From NCBI RefSeq assembly GCF_029784155.1, contig NC_073693.1:190147127-190211126 (forward strand): a DNA stretch of 64,000 nt, read 5' to 3'. Origin of the DNA: Uranotaenia lowii (Eukaryota; Arthropoda; Insecta; Diptera; Culicidae). Under the pieces are notes generated by a model. The model worked only from the letters and a program-made list of their open reading frames with translations, searched no databases and was not told the origin of the DNA. Below are positions 50,803 to 62,175 of the stretch, one piece after another; positions within the stretch are counted from its first letter, which is position 1; every line of letters starts with the position of its first letter. The position numbers and the translations under genes are program-made.

Positions 50803-52291
50803 ACCCAAGCAACCAGAATTCCCTTTAAACGGGTTCATAGAAGCTTAATCAGCTCTCGTTTCTGTCTGAAGAGAATGCTAATCAGCCCAAATTTTAAGTC
50901 ATTAAAGCTACTTTCAAGTTCGTTTCATTGGCTGAAGAGAACGCTATACAGCCCTTAAGGGAATATAAAAAACTCTCCACGCGCCGAAAAAAAAATCGGT
51001 TGACAGATCGCTCTGACAACCTGCTGGATTGCCGGTCTATCTAGAATTTTCTCATTGACTTCAATGTTTACATAATTATAGGTATGTTTTCGTTGTTTAC
51101 TTACTTTCGAAACCAAAAACAGCTGCTCACCGCCTCGAGATTTGATCCACTGCTCTCTAGGTTAGAAGTAAAAACCTCTAGCCGCTCGACCACATCCACT
51201 CATGTCCCATCTACTGTTCAAAGCTGTATTTAAACTAAAGAGTTTTTTGAGCTCTCTAGCTAGAAAATAAATTCTATATGATAAAATAAAGTGTAAGGTA
51301 GTCAAGGTAGTCAAAGTTTAAAATATCTATACTAACAATGGACTTGCATTGGTTAAAAAAAGAAACACACTTTCTCATCGTAATTTTTATTCATTTGGTT
51401 TTTTCAATCGCACGATTTTCAACAGCAATACAATTTACACATTTGAAATTTAAAAAAAATCGCAAACCATTGATTTGTCCAGCGGCTCGGGCTTCCAAAA
51501 CGATGTGGATGTGTACAAATCGCCGGCATGGTTAATTGAACGGATATTTACTAACACGGAATAAAACACTTGCCGTAGGATTTTCCCCGGTCTATGATGT
51601 TGACTTTGATTGGATTAAAGGTTCTCTTGGAATTTCGGTGGACAATTTTTGCGATGATGATCCGAATAAGAGCTGGCTGGGAGTCTTAAGGCCACCGGTC
51701 TTGACCATAAGGATTTCCGATTTCGCAGACGGGAAACTGGTTGATGACGAGTAACAATTTAGCCTCGCCCAGGCGGAACTGCCTGGTTTTTATAATATCC
51801 ATGACGATTCAAAAATTTCCTAAATAGGTACAGTTGATCTCCGGTTGATCCAGGTCCAGTTAATGCTCGCCAAGGGCTCTTAAGTAATTTTCCCTCCTGG
51901 TGGTGGAACTCACTCTCCTGGCTAGCACAAACTCTGAATTATCGAATTGCATTGAATGTTCTGCAGATGTAAACAATCCAAAAAAAAAATGACAGAAATG
52001 TCAGAAATATTTGACATGTCGCTTGGAATTCTCCTAAAGATTCCAGATGTTAACTTATTGGTTCGTTAGGAAGAGCATAGCACACCCTATGATTGCCTTT
52101 AAGAAGATGTCGCATAAAAGGTCCTTTGAAGTACTATTTTTAATCCTTTAGCCCTTTAAAAGGCGATGGAAGTACCTGAGTAACTTTTAAGTAATATGAG
52201 TTCCTTGGAAGTCCCATAAAACCTTTTTGCAACCAAATGTGAACTTCAGAATCCCGTGTTTAAGTTAGTATGCGACTTTTGGTTGCTTGGG
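50803..52291. mobile_element. TIR element with CCCAAGCAACC ends, copy 1
   Basis: CCCAAGCAACC at 50,803-50,813 and GGTTGCTTGGG at 52,281-52,291. The outer 260 and 200 bp resemble those of the next element, while the interior differs. Inside, 51,536-51,754 is an acidic 72-aa frame (...FDWIKGSLGISVDNFCDDD...) and another frame after TTTGTCCAG (51,482) reads GSGFQNDVDVYKSPAWLIER. Neither is recognised. Confidence 0.75.
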
Positions 52292-53553
52292 AAGCAACCA
52301 AAAGTTCCATAAAGAGGTACCATAGAAGCTTAATCAGCTTCTGCAGGTGGTCCTAGAGAATGCTAATAAGCCCAAAATTTAAGTTCTTAAAGCTACTTTG
52401 AAGTTCGTTTATGTGGCTGAAGAGAACGCTATTCAGCCTCTAAGAGAATGTCAAGGAACTTCCACGCGCCGAAAAAAAAAATCGGTTGACAGATTGCTCT
52501 GACAACCAGATGACAGATTGCTAGGTTGCCGGTCTATCATGTTTTATCTCATTGATTTCAATGTTTACTTGATTGTTTTTACAAATAAACTGCTGTTCGA
52601 CTATAGAGAATCGATCCACGGCTCTCTAAGCTGCTATGAAACGCGCTAACCCCCTGACCAAAGCTGCTTATTATTAACTGTGGTTTTATGAGGTATTTAA
52701 ACTAAACTTTTGAAAATGTTTCATCTGGCTTTCTGCGGATCATTTTATTTTGTTTACTTTTCCCACTAGGATTTTGGCCATGAATTGAAGACAATAAATA
52801 CACAAGCTTTCTTTTTAAACTTTTATTTCATTTTAAAAAAAAAATTTACACTTTGTGAGCAATTTCTGTTTATACACATATATAAAGAGGATATTTACTT
52901 TTCTAATAAAAAAAAACGAGCAGTTTGCGGGTGTCATTAATCGGCGGCCTCGCTTATCGACAGAATGTATTTCTTCAAAAATACTTGCCATAGTTCGTAG
53001 CTGTTTACTGTTATGGTGGACACCGGTCGTGTGTAGACTCGGCTTCTATCCTCAACGGTACTTGCTGGATCCTGTTGCAATTGATCATTACCACTAAACC
53101 AAGTAATGGTGAATTTATAAAATTTCCACCTGCTCCATCCTGATCGGGCTTATTATCGAACGAAAAAAAAAAAACAGTTTTCGTTCTTCGTTATTGGTTG
53201 TTTTTCAGAATTTCTCTCGTGAAAACAATCAACAAAAATTTTGACAGATATTTGACAGAAATTTCTGACATTTCTCTTAAAAGTCCCAAACAAGTTCTTT
53301 TCGATACTTAGATAGTTCTTTAACAGTTCATTAGAAGGTGCTTAGCGAATGTTTGGAACCTTCTTGAAAAATGTCGCATATAAAGCGCTTAGAGGTTCCG
53401 TATTCAGCATTTCTACCTTTCAAAAGGCGCTGAAAGTTCCAGAGTAACTTCTACGGTATATAGGTACCAGAAGTCGCGAAAATACGTTTTTCAGCCAAAT
53501 GTGAACTTGGGAGTCCCATGTTTAAGAAAATACGCGACTTTTGGTTGCTTGGG
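52292..53553. mobile_element. TIR element with AAGCAACC ends, copy 2, head-to-tail with copy 1
   Basis: AAGCAACCAAAAGTTCC begins directly after the end of copy 1, and GGTTGCTTGGG closes it at 53,543-53,553. Shared phrases: CATAGAAGCTTAATCAGCT, CACGCGCCGAAAAAAAA, ATCGGTTGACAGAT.GCTCTG. A minus-strand terminal-exon-like frame (53,149-52,937) lies inside. Confidence 0.75.
52937..53149 (-). CDS. Open terminal-exon-like frame (about 70 aa) inside copy 2
   Basis: Open between in-frame stops at 53,150-53,152 and 52,937-52,939; reads ...KFYKFTITWFSGNDQLQQD..., then TRPVSTITVNSYELWQVFLK and a stop. No ATG. AATAAA (complement of the TTTATT near 52,823) follows. The domain is unknown; a remnant exon of a transposon gene is most likely. 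Confidence 0.3.
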   Translation of the reverse strand, partial: ARSGWSRWKFYKFTITWFSGNDQLQQDPASTVEDRSRVYTRPVSTITVNSYELWQVFLKKYILSISEAAD

Positions 53554-54898
53554 AAGAGAAGCGTTCGTTTCGTTTGAGAACTGTAGCTTCGTTCAACGGT
53601 TGGTAAAAATCGGTTTCAACTGGTTTCTGTCAACTGGTAGATATTCAACGAGCCAATGTTTTGGTCGAAGCTAGTCAGGTCGTTGTTCAATGGAGCAAGT
53701 AGAAACTATAGTCGAAACCAATCCAGCTCGACAGCAGGATTCGTTTCGACTTGGTAGAAATCGGTCGAAGTCAATAATTGAATAATTAATTCCAATTATT
53801 GGAAAGGGACACTTTCCAACTACTTGTTTCGACTAGAATTCATTGAACAGACATTGTGTAGAGTTTAGGATGAAGAACGTCGGATTAGAAGGAAAAGACA
53901 AATCAGTTTTCTGACTAATATTGCGAGAGACGGGTCGCGTTGTTTTTTGTGCAAAAAAAAATTAAACTTAAACGAAATAGCAGAATCGATGGAAAATAGG
54001 AGAAGTGAGTAGGGAGGGAGAAAATATGCAGCATAGGTTGGTCGGTCTCGACAATGACGCAGTCTCACTATGGGTTCACGCGACATACCTGCTCTCATTT
54101 GATCTCCATGGAAAAAGCACAGACCCGTCATGCTGAGCGCATTGGAAGCGCGACAAAGCTGATGCCAGGGTGTTTTGAAGCGCGACAAATAGAAAATTCA
54201 ATGGGAATGTTGATTTTTCTCGGTTTAAGCAGTTATTTCGTTTTTTTTTTTTCATAAATTCTTAGTTCCCGCAAAAAAAAAATTATTTTGTCGGTTGAAA
54301 TTCCGACATTTTCCGATCATGATCTGATGAGTGTTTAATTGCTCCCGAAAGAAAGGAGACGATTCCAAGCATTATCAGATGTAGAGAAGTGATAATTTGT
54401 AGTGAATTTTGAAAGCGCCATGGCGCGTTGCATTGATTTCTTATTGGAATTTATAACGCAAAGCGATGCTTGTCGCCTCAGCTTGACATCAGCCTTACTA
54501 GCATCACACAAAAATGAAATTAAAACTCGGCACAAAAAAAACTTTGAGTTAAATGCCTTAATAAAACTACTAAAATCTAAAAAGAAATATAGGTAGAAGC
54601 GAAATGGAAAGAAATGGACGAAAACAATATTTTAATGGAAAACGAAGAATGAAAAAAGTAGGGCGAAAAACCAGATGTCAGACTTTTGTCGATACCTGTA
54701 GCACTGCCTGTAGGTTTTCTTTTAGCCTGTTCGTGTTTAATTTCCGGTATTTTTAACATAATAATAATTTTCGTCGTTTAAGACTATTTTTTATCCTTCT
54801 CAGAAAACATTAGTCTTTGTCTTCAAAAGTGCCGTGTACGAAAACAAGCCGAATACGTTCAAAGCTATAAAAGGAATTCGTAGTAAGAACAGAAAACA
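53554..54898. other. Intergenic stretch, nothing firmly recognised
   Basis: Contains GTCGAA-rich repeats of a TCGACTGGT.GAA type (about 53,600-53,840) and a 65-codon GTG-initiated frame (54,402-54,596) without known domain. It is not joinable in frame to the exon at 49,514. Confidence 0.35.
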
Positions 54899-54904
54899 TT
54901 TATT
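54899..54904 (-). terminator. AATAAA polyadenylation signal of DDRGK1
   Basis: The complement TTTATT at 54,899-54,904 lies about 17 bases past the stop codon, giving a very short 3' UTR. Confidence 0.7.
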
Positions 54905-54920
54905 TTAATTATTCGGGGCT

Positions 54921-55768
54921 TCAATGAACCCCTTCAATTTCAACAGGAGTTAAATTAATCAAATTGTTACTATTTTCTGCCAATTCTGTGATTGACACAC
55001 GCCCTCGTAGTTTGATAAACTTAGCAACGGCATTAAGTTCGTCTTCAGAGATGTAGATAAACTTTCCTCGATCATCAATAACTCCACTAATGCGACCTTC
55101 TTTTTGCAAATCAACTATCCTATCGATGACAGCTTGAGTTTTCAGTTTGAAATGAACGGCCAGATTTTCCAATACCACAACTTTGGTTTCCTAAAAAAAA
55201 CAAAATTAATATGAACATAGTCAAAGAAAATTGCAATACATAGTAGATTTCTATATAGTTATAAAAAATTATGTAATAACCTTGATGTAGTTGATGAATT
55301 CTTGCACCATGTTCTGTTTATCGGATTCCTCTTCCTGGTCGAATCCTTCCTCCTCGACACTAAATGCTTCCTTCATTCGTAGGTATTCTTCATACTCCTG
55401 TCGTTCCTTTTCTTCACGGGCTTTCTTGGCTGCCTCCTCCAGTTTTCGTTCTTCCTCGGCTTCCTTTTCCTCCTGCCGCTTACGCTCTTCTTCAAGCAAT
55501 GCATCCTTCTTTTTTTGATCTTCACGCATTTTTTGTTCAGCTTCACGTTGGGCCTTTTTTTCAGCTTTGGCCTCCAGTTTTGCACGTTTTTTAGCGCCTA
55601 TCTTTTCACCGCTGAGATCTTGAGCAGCATGGGGTATTCCTTCATCATCCGAATCATTTTCCTGGGCAGCAACAACAGCTGGTGCAGCTATCCGCGCTCT
55701 GTTTCTTTGATTTCTTACGACTTGAGCCCGACGGGGCAGGTTTAGATCTTGAGCTTGTGGGCGTTCAT
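54921..55768 (-). CDS. DDRGK1: DDRGK domain-containing protein 1, last two exons
   Basis: Exon 55,768-55,281: after the acceptor TTTTTATTATAG the frame gives [17 protein letters not shown], then a long Glu/Lys/Arg coiled coil ([17 protein letters not shown]...) and EFINYIK. Intron of 90 bp (55,280-55,191). Exon 55,190-54,921: [57 protein letters not shown] and a stop at 54,921-54,923. This is the PCI/winged-helix DDRGK domain. DDRGK1 (UFBP1) is an ER-membrane adaptor of the UFMylation pathway and acts with the UFL1 ligase. The N-terminal exon with the membrane anchor is not in view; intron 1 begins at 55,769 and is filled with retrotransposons, so it is at least 8 kb or the exon lies outside. 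Splice sites and phases are consistent. Intact as far as seen. Confidence 0.96.
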
Positions 55769-55912
55769 CTATAATAAAAATGTAGTTGAATAGATGTGCC
55801 TATGGTTGAGGATATTATTATTATTATTATTTTATTAAAGACATTTTACCATTTTCATGGCATTCGTGTCTTAAAGTTTCTTAAAAGCTAATTTACATAA
55901 TGATATCCTAAC

Positions 55913-58900
55913 TTAAATCTTATCGAACATTTCAATAGCTTTCATGAAGTTTATAATTGCTGTTTCTTTCGATGAATCGTTATGTAGAATTCCACTGATA
56001 TCTCCGGTTATTCCATGATCTCGTCTGGCTTGGTCATATCCATCACAATCAACGAGAATATGTTGAACAGAAGTCCGTACTCGCCAGCGGCTTCGGCGTA
56101 GTGGTTAGAGTTCAAGTCATCTACGCCAAAGTTCATGAGATCGAATCCCGGTCATGGCATACATAGTACACTTTCTGTGGTCTGGTGGTTTTAGCATTTG
56201 TGAGATGCTAGCCATCATTACTTCGAAAGATGTGCGCTTAGAAAGAGACGAACCAGCCCAAGGCTGAAAGTCTCTATAATAAGAAAAAAAAAAAAAAAAA
56301 AAAAGTCCGTACTCCACAGAATTGACATACAGGTGGCGAGTCTTTCTCAAAAAGGAATGAATGAGTTAATCGAGTATGTCCTATCCTTAACCTACTCAAG
56401 ACTCGCTGTTCAGAAGCGTTCCTGCGATCATTCCATTTAGTGGTACATTTCTTAATCCTTCTCAGGAAATTTGAAGAAGCGTACCAATTTTGTTCCCATT
56501 CAGCTCTTATTTTGTCTTTAACAAAGCGTTTTATGTCTTGGGCTGGGAGAGGTATAACTAAAGGTGTTTCATTTCTTCCTGCTTTTGCTAAAGAGTCAGC
56601 TTTATCGTTACCCAGTATACCAGCATGCCCAGGAACCCAGGCTAGAGTGAAATTATTGTTAGCCAACATTGTACTGAGCTGTTGAATCCAAGGGTTTTTT
56701 GAATTTCCTAGTTGAATTGCATCAATGCAGCTAGCAGAGTCCGATAAAAAGATGGTGTTTTTGTTTGGATCAGCATTATTAACTGCATGTTTCAGGGCAA
56801 ATGTCTCTGCCGAAAAAACGCTACATATACCTGGAAGGCTGAAACTTTCACCAAGTTCACCTTTTAAGATGCCTGCTCCGACACTGTTGTCTTCCTTCGA
56901 TCCATCTGTGTAAATTTGAACGTGGTTGCTATAATTAGATATAAAATCATAAAATACGGGAACTACAATCGTGCTAGCTGTGCCTGCTTTTATATGCTTA
57001 CGCATGTGATGGTCAACATTTATATTTGATGAGTACCATTTGCGTTGGCAGTTATGTTTCACTTTGGCAACTTCAGGTAAATTCAGATTTGCAGTCGTAT
57101 GTAACAAATTTTCGACTCGATGATGTAGTGGAAGATTCTCAGAAATAAAATCTTTTTCTAATAATCGTATCGATAAGGATGACAAACGTTCAATCATCAG
57201 ATAATAGAAGGGCAAGCAACCAGCTTCGACTAGGATAGATTCCCCAGGACTGGATCGAAACGCTCCAGAGGCTAATCGCACTAGTTCATTATATTTGGTC
57301 GTAAGCGTTCGATTCATCCCATCGATGTTGAGGCTTGTGATACCTAAGCCATAAAAGATTTTAGATACAACAAGTGCAGTTCCCGCTTTAAGAAGCAAGG
57401 TCCGGTTACTCCTGATCAGATTTCGACCCAGTATTCGAATTATGTTGAGTCTTTGTTGACAACTTTTTTTAATTATTTGGAAATGTTGTAAAAAGTTAAG
57501 ATTTTGGTCTACAAGGATACCTAAGATATTCATCTTTCTGACCCGGGGTATTGGTATTTTATCAATTTTTATCGCACGTTTTTTTCGGGGATGCTTCATG
57601 GTACAGATGTGCATTAGCTTTGATTTCTTTGGTGCTATTGAAAATCCCACTTTGGATGTCCATTTTACTACATTATTAACCGCTGCTCTTAGTTTTTTTC
57701 TGACAGTTTTGTTACAGATGCTTTTAGAAATGAGGAGAACGTCATCTGCGTAAAGTAGGATGGAGATATCCTGTGGAATGTCATTAAAAATTGGTTGCAT
57801 TGCAACCAAAAATAATGTAACTGATAGTATGGATCCCTGTGGTAAGCCGTTTTCAGCAATCCTGTTAGATGAAAGGGTACCATTTGCCATAACTCGGAAG
57901 GATCTGTTACAGAGGAAGTTATTAATCATTGTAAGTAACCGTCCTGTGATTTTCCACTTCTGCAGGGTTTTAATAATACAGAGACGATCCGTGGTGTCAT
58001 ATGCTTTCGATATATCTAATGAAACTAATTCAACATGTTCTTCTTCTTCCGGTTTTATCAACGGTTCAAGTTCGGCAAAGTAGCTGTCCACTCCACGACC
58101 AGTTCGAAAAGCATGTTGGCGATTATCAATTCGTCGATTATCTTCCAGTTCAGTTATTAGTCTACGATTTATCAGCCTTTCGAAGACTTTACCGAAACAG
58201 CTGAGTAAAGAGATCGGTCTAAATCCGTCTGGTTTATCTAAATCTCCGTCTGGTTTTGGGATAGGAATTATTTTCCCCTCTTTCCATTCCTCGGGAAATT
58301 CTCCTTTGTGCCAAAGGCGGTTGAATAAATTGAGTAAAGATGTCTTGGAACTTATGGGCAATTTTTGCAATAATGGATAGCCAATATTATCTAATCCAGT
58401 GGCTCGACCTGTGGATCGGTCTAGAGCCCATAAAAGTTCTTCTAATGTGAAGTCTTGGTTAAATAGTTTAGTTGACCCAGAACGGTTGTAATGATCGGAA
58501 CATAACCGAGATGGTAGGAGTTCGTCTATACGATTAGTATTATCAGGGCGCTTAGAACGATCTTCATATGCGTCAGCTAGTGTCTCCGCAATTTGTAGAG
58601 CGTCATCAGTAATACCGGAGGGTGTAGTTAGGATTATAGAAGAGTGTTGACGTTTGCCTCTCAATCGGTTAATGTTGTTCCAGATTTGCCTACTAGAGGT
58701 TTCAGGATTGATACTTTCTACAAAATCTTCCCAGCTTTTTTGCTTAGCATCTTTGATGAGCTTTCTGCAAATGGAACGTGCTTCGTGGAACTGGACTAAA
58801 ATTTCCTGTTTTCTGTCATCGTCTTCCTTAAGTTTTCTTAACGCTCGTAGGTGTTTTCGCCTGTCTTTGATGGCAGTGGCAACTTCTTGGTTCCACCAAG

Positions 58901-59408
58901 GAACTGATTTTGGGCCATCTTTTCCGCTGGATCTGGGAATGGATTTTTGTGCTGCTGATATTATGCGGTTGGAAAACTCAGTAACGCTTATTTCCTCGTC
59001 GGGATGAAGGTTTTCAGAAATCAATTCCTCATATAGCTGCCAGTTTGCATTATCGTAGATCCAATTTCTTTGTTTGATTGGTTCAGGCGAATTTTGTGCA
59101 AAGTTTATTAAGATCGGGAAGTGATCACTTCCACAACAATCTGATATGACCTTCCATCTTAACTTCGATGAAACGCAGGGGGAGCATAACGAGACATCAA
59201 GTGCTTGAGTTTTCCCGGTAGCTGGGTTGATTCGCGTGTGTGTTTCGGTATTCAGAACAATCATATCATGGTCTATAATAATATGCATTATTTCGCTTCC
59301 TCTTCTACGTGCTGCATACGAAGATGTTGAGATTCGGCTACCCCATGCTTGATGATGTGCATTGAGGTCCCCCAAGAGTAGAAGAGGTTTAGGTAGTTCC
59401 TCAATCAA
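55913..59408 (-). pseudogene. ORF2 (EN-RT-RNase H) of the I/Ingi-like element, split by a SINE
   Basis: 59,408-56,304 is one open frame: end of the endonuclease (PLLLLGDLNAHHQAWGSR, CGSDHFPILI), RT (GYPLLQKLPISSKTSLLNLF-type region, FRTGRGVDSYFAEL, NGLPQGSILSVTLFL, YADDVLLI near residue 551), RNase H (IYTDGSKEDNSVGAGI, FSAETFALKHA, LSDSASCIDAI, GNDKADSLAKAG) and the knuckle start CQFCGVRTS. After the SINE, 56,071-55,913 supplies VQHILVDCDGYDQARRDHGI and the stop. The residues FFFFFFLL shown by naive translation at the end come from the SINE poly(A). The ORF has no other break. Confidence 0.92.
56082..56303 (+). mobile_element. tRNA-derived SINE
   Basis: About 222 bp with pol III box A (GGCGTAGTGGTT, 56,095-56,106), box B (AGATCGAATCCCG, 56,138-56,150), a tRNA-unrelated body and a poly(A) tail (56,284-56,303). 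It is flanked by AAGTCCGTACT at 56,071-56,081 and 56,303-56,313. It interrupts the last codons of the I/Ingi-like ORF2. Resembles mosquito tRNA-type SINEs such as Feilai in organisation; family not verified. Confidence 0.93.
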
Positions 59409-59429
59409 TTCTCTAAGCTTAGTTGATGC

Positions 59430-59431
<2 letters not shown>

Positions 59432-59460
<29 letters not shown>

Positions 59461-62175
59461 CATTTCAATACAATTTTTTTTTTTTCACAAAATGTAAAAC
59501 CATTCCAGTGAACAAATTATCGCTCTTTGAAGGAATGGTAGGGACTACTCGTAGGCTATTTCACAATTTTTTAATATAGAGTTGTGGTATATTCATTAGT
59601 TTGCAGCGTTGTGGTGGTGGCGGTGGAGGGTGATGAGGTGTTTTGATGATTGGCGGTGGCGGCTGGATGGAGTGGCTTGTGGGCGGCGGTGGTCTGGGTG
59701 GAGGGGCGAGAATAAAAAGAATAACAATTTTTTTAGCTATGTGGCAAGAAGATACTAGCGGAGGAAACGATGGATGTTTTGCTTGCAGATCGACAGCAGT
59801 TGTGATTTGAAACGGGAGGACGTTGGGCATTGCTTTAATGTGTCTGGTAGATTGTTGTATAGTTTACTTGCGAAGTAACTGGGTTTCTTCTTTCCAAATT
59901 CTGTTCTAACCCTGAGCAGACGAAGGTGATTTGCATTTCTGGACGAGCGGTGAGACGTCATTCTTTCGAAGTGCATGTTGTGATGGGAATCCCTGCTTGT
60001 TAGGAGTTTGTGGGTATATACCAGAGTTTGAAATTCCTGGGCACCTCGTATGGGAAGTACTGAATCGTCCATACTATATAACAGTTCGGAAGGGTACAAA
60101 TACGGCAATCTAAAGACAGCCTTTAGCGCTCTATTCTGCATGGCCTGTAACTCCCTTAGGCGGCTTTTACAGGCTTTACCCCATAGTGACACCAGATATT
60201 GTAGTCTCGAGTGAAACAGCGCAAAATATACATTTTTCAGCCAGTGGGTTGGAATGAACGCAGAAATTTTCCATATGGCACCAACGACCGGAGCGAGTGT
60301 TCGTTTAAGATGCTCTATATGGGCTGCCCAGCTTAAGGTATCATCGAAATGTAGTCCTAGATATTTAAACTCGTTCACTCGTTCAATTAGAGTGTTGCCT
60401 ATACGGATTATTGGCAGCTGAGGTATGGAGCGACGACCAGAATTGAACAGCATGTACGAAGTTTTCAACAAGTTTAACGAGAGAAGATTACAGTCGAAGT
60501 AATGCTGAAGGATTTCCAGATCGTTTCCAATCCATTCCACTATCTGGAGAGGATTGGAATTGCTGTACGATATCAATGTGTCGTCGGCAAAGAGCCGAAC
60601 TTTGCCGTGCAGATTCAACAGAGGGAGATCGTTGATGAATATCAAGAACAACAGCGGGCCCAAGTTGCTTCCCTGCGGTACTCCCGTTGATATGAATCTT
60701 TTACTACTTGAAGCTCCTTTGAGGGAAACAAATTGTTGGCGAGATGTTAAGTAGCTTTCGATAAGCCGAAGGGGTTGTCCACGTAATCCATACCATTCCA
60801 ATTTCTGTAACAGCAAGGCATGATCAATGGTGTCAAACGCTTTCCTCAGGTCCAAAAATAGGGCACCAGCATATCTACGGTTATCCAGATCATCGTACAC
60901 GTCCTCCAAAAGTTCGGTTGTTGCAGTTAGAGTGCTGCATCCCTTTCTGAAACCATACTGGCGTGGGCTTATGAGGTCATATCTAGTTAAATATTCATTC
61001 ATTCGAGTGACGAGTAGTTTTTCAATAACTTTATTCAAGACAGAGAGCGTTGAAATTGGACGGTAGTTTGATACATTTGATCTGTCACCTGACTTGAAGA
61101 CAGGAGTTACGCGGGCTAGTTTCAATGCATCAGGATAGACACCAGTTTCGATTGTTTCGTTGAAGATGTCTGTCAAGATGTTGGAAAAAGCCAAGTGATG
61201 GGCTTTCACTGTAGCTACGGAAATATTATCTGGACCAGATGATTTGTTGGTGTCAAGGTTACTGATCTCTAACAGAACCTCTGCAACAGATGCCGGTCTC
61301 AAGAACAGGGAGGGCGGATGCGAACGAATAGCATTGAACTGTTGAATATCTCTGGTGCTGACGATATTTGTAGCCAATTGAGGCCCCACGTTGCAAAAGT
61401 ACTCGTTGATACTGTTCGATACTTGGGCTGGATCGGTTTGTACTTCATCGCCAAACTTGAGGGTGATGGGGTTGTGTTCTTTGGTGTTACGACCCAGGGC
61501 TTCATTTAGGAATTTCCAGGATTGCTTCGGGGTTGCCGTTTGCATAAGTCGAAAGTAGTAGGTCCGTTTGCAGTGGCTTTTAAGTTTTGACAACCTTTTA
61601 GAGATAAGTTTCAGGGCAGCTTTAGACTGTTCGTCCGCAGGATTCCGTTTACAGTGCTTCCAGATCTTGTCTTTAGTTGATATTAGGTTCCAAGCGTCGA
61701 AGGTCATCCACGGGCAATTCCTCTTCACTTTTGCTTTCACTGTTATTGTTTTTGTGGCGCGATTTCGAGTGTTATTATATGTGTCAACTATAAAAACAAT
61801 TTTTTCATTTGCGGATAGATTTTCTGGGATGTTCATCAAGGCTTCTGCAAATTCAGTGTTCAGCTGCTGGTGGTTGACGATGCTTTTGCTCAGGGATTGG
61901 GCCTTTTTATCGGAACTAGTTGACAGTGTGGTAACGATCATACTATGGTCGCTTGTATCCATGCAAATGGTTTCGTTTATTGTCGAGCCGATGATACTCT
62001 GAGAGCAAGCAACGTGGTCGAGTATATTCCCACTGGCCGGACGGGTTACAGCATTATTAACAACGAACATGTTGTGTGACTCCAGGATCCTCGTGTACTC
62101 TCTGACGGTGTTATTAGACATGTTGACTGGCACATTGGTATCTTCATTCGGAGACAGATATACAGATACTATGCA
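59432..62175 (-). mobile_element. CR1-like non-LTR element, 5' truncated
   Basis: Ends in a 30-base poly(A) tract (T-run 59,432-59,461). The 3' UTR (59,462-59,754) contains a CCGCC/CCACC-rich minisatellite like that of the 30.5-kb fragment. The 5' end adjoins the TIR element at 62,176. Confidence 0.88.
59755..62175 (-). CDS. CR1-like ORF2: end of endonuclease and reverse transcriptase
   Basis: The element-derived frame starts at VCIVSVYLSPNEDTNVPV; the 20 residues before it, up to the ATG at 62,235, are encoded by the neighbouring TIR element and are accidental. The endonuclease end has GNILDHVACS and DTSDHSMIVTTL. The RT has LDTNKSSGPDNISVA, YGFRKGCSTLTAT, LFLDLRKAFDTIDHALLLQK, TGVPQGSNLGPLLFLIFIND and FADDTLISYS near residue 550. 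There is no RNase H. The C-terminus (ALFHSRLQYLVSLWGKACKS, RALKAVFRLPYLYPS) matches the decayed copy at 29.7-30.5 kb. The frame is intact but lacks most of the endonuclease. Confidence 0.92.
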   Translation of the reverse strand, partial: CIVSVYLSPNEDTNVPVNMSNNTVREYTRILESHNMFVVNNAVTRPASGNILDHVACSQSIIGSTINETICMDTSDHSMIVTTLSTSSDKKAQSLSKSIVNHQQLNTEFAEALMNIPENLSANEKIVFIVDTYNNTRNRATKTITVKAKVKRNCPWMTFDAWNLISTKDKIWKHCKRNPADEQSKAALKLISKRLSKLKSHCKRTYYFRLMQTATPKQSWKFLNEALGRNTKEHNPITLKFGDEVQTDPAQVSNSINEYFCNVGPQLATNIVSTRDIQQFNAIRSHPPSLFLRPASVAEVLLEISNLDTNKSSGPDNISVATVKAHHLAFSNILTDIFNETIETGVYPDALKLARVTPVFKSGDRSNVSNYRPISTLSVLNKVIEKLLVTRMNEYLTRYDLISPRQYGFRKGCSTLTATTELLEDVYDDLDNRRYAGALFLDLRKAFDTIDHALLLQKLEWYGLRGQPLRLIESYLTSRQQFVSLKGASSSKRFISTGVPQGSNLGPLLFLIFINDLPLLNLHGKVRLFADDTLISYSNSNPLQIVEWIGNDLEILQHYFDCNLLSLNLLKTSYMLFNSGRRSIPQLPIIRIGNTLIERVNEFKYLGLHFDDTLSWAAHIEHLKRTLAPVVGAIWKISAFIPTHWLKNVYFALFHSRLQYLVSLWGKACKSRLRELQAMQNRALKAVFRLPYLYPSELLYSMDDSVLPIRGAQEFQTLVYTHKLLTSRDSHHNMHFERMTSHRSSRNANHLRLLRVRTEFGKKKPSYFASKLYNNLPDTLKQCPTSSRFKSQLLSICKQNIHRFLR

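Larger units (their letters stand above)
55815..59431 (-). mobile_element. I/Ingi-like non-LTR element, 5' truncated, in DDRGK1 intron 1
   Basis: 3' tail of ATTATT units (55,818-55,836), as for elements ending in TAA repeats. ORF2 spans 59,408-55,913 and is interrupted by a SINE. The element starts inside the endonuclease domain, directly abutting a poly(A) tail of the upstream CR1-like element. Confidence 0.88.

Noticed and set aside
54402..54596. Possible second exon of the gene starting at 49,514
   Set aside because: Exon 1 ends in phase 0, and joining at the only nearby acceptor (AG at 54,401-54,402) gives an immediate TGA. No domain or homology.
56274..56303. Poly-Phe C-terminus of the 1,044-aa frame
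   Set aside because: Encoded by the complement of the SINE poly(A) tail; the true ORF continues beyond the SINE at 56,071.
59561..59830. Proline-rich 89-aa minus-strand frame
   Set aside because: It is the CCGCC/CCACC minisatellite in the 3' UTR of the CR1-like element read in one frame.
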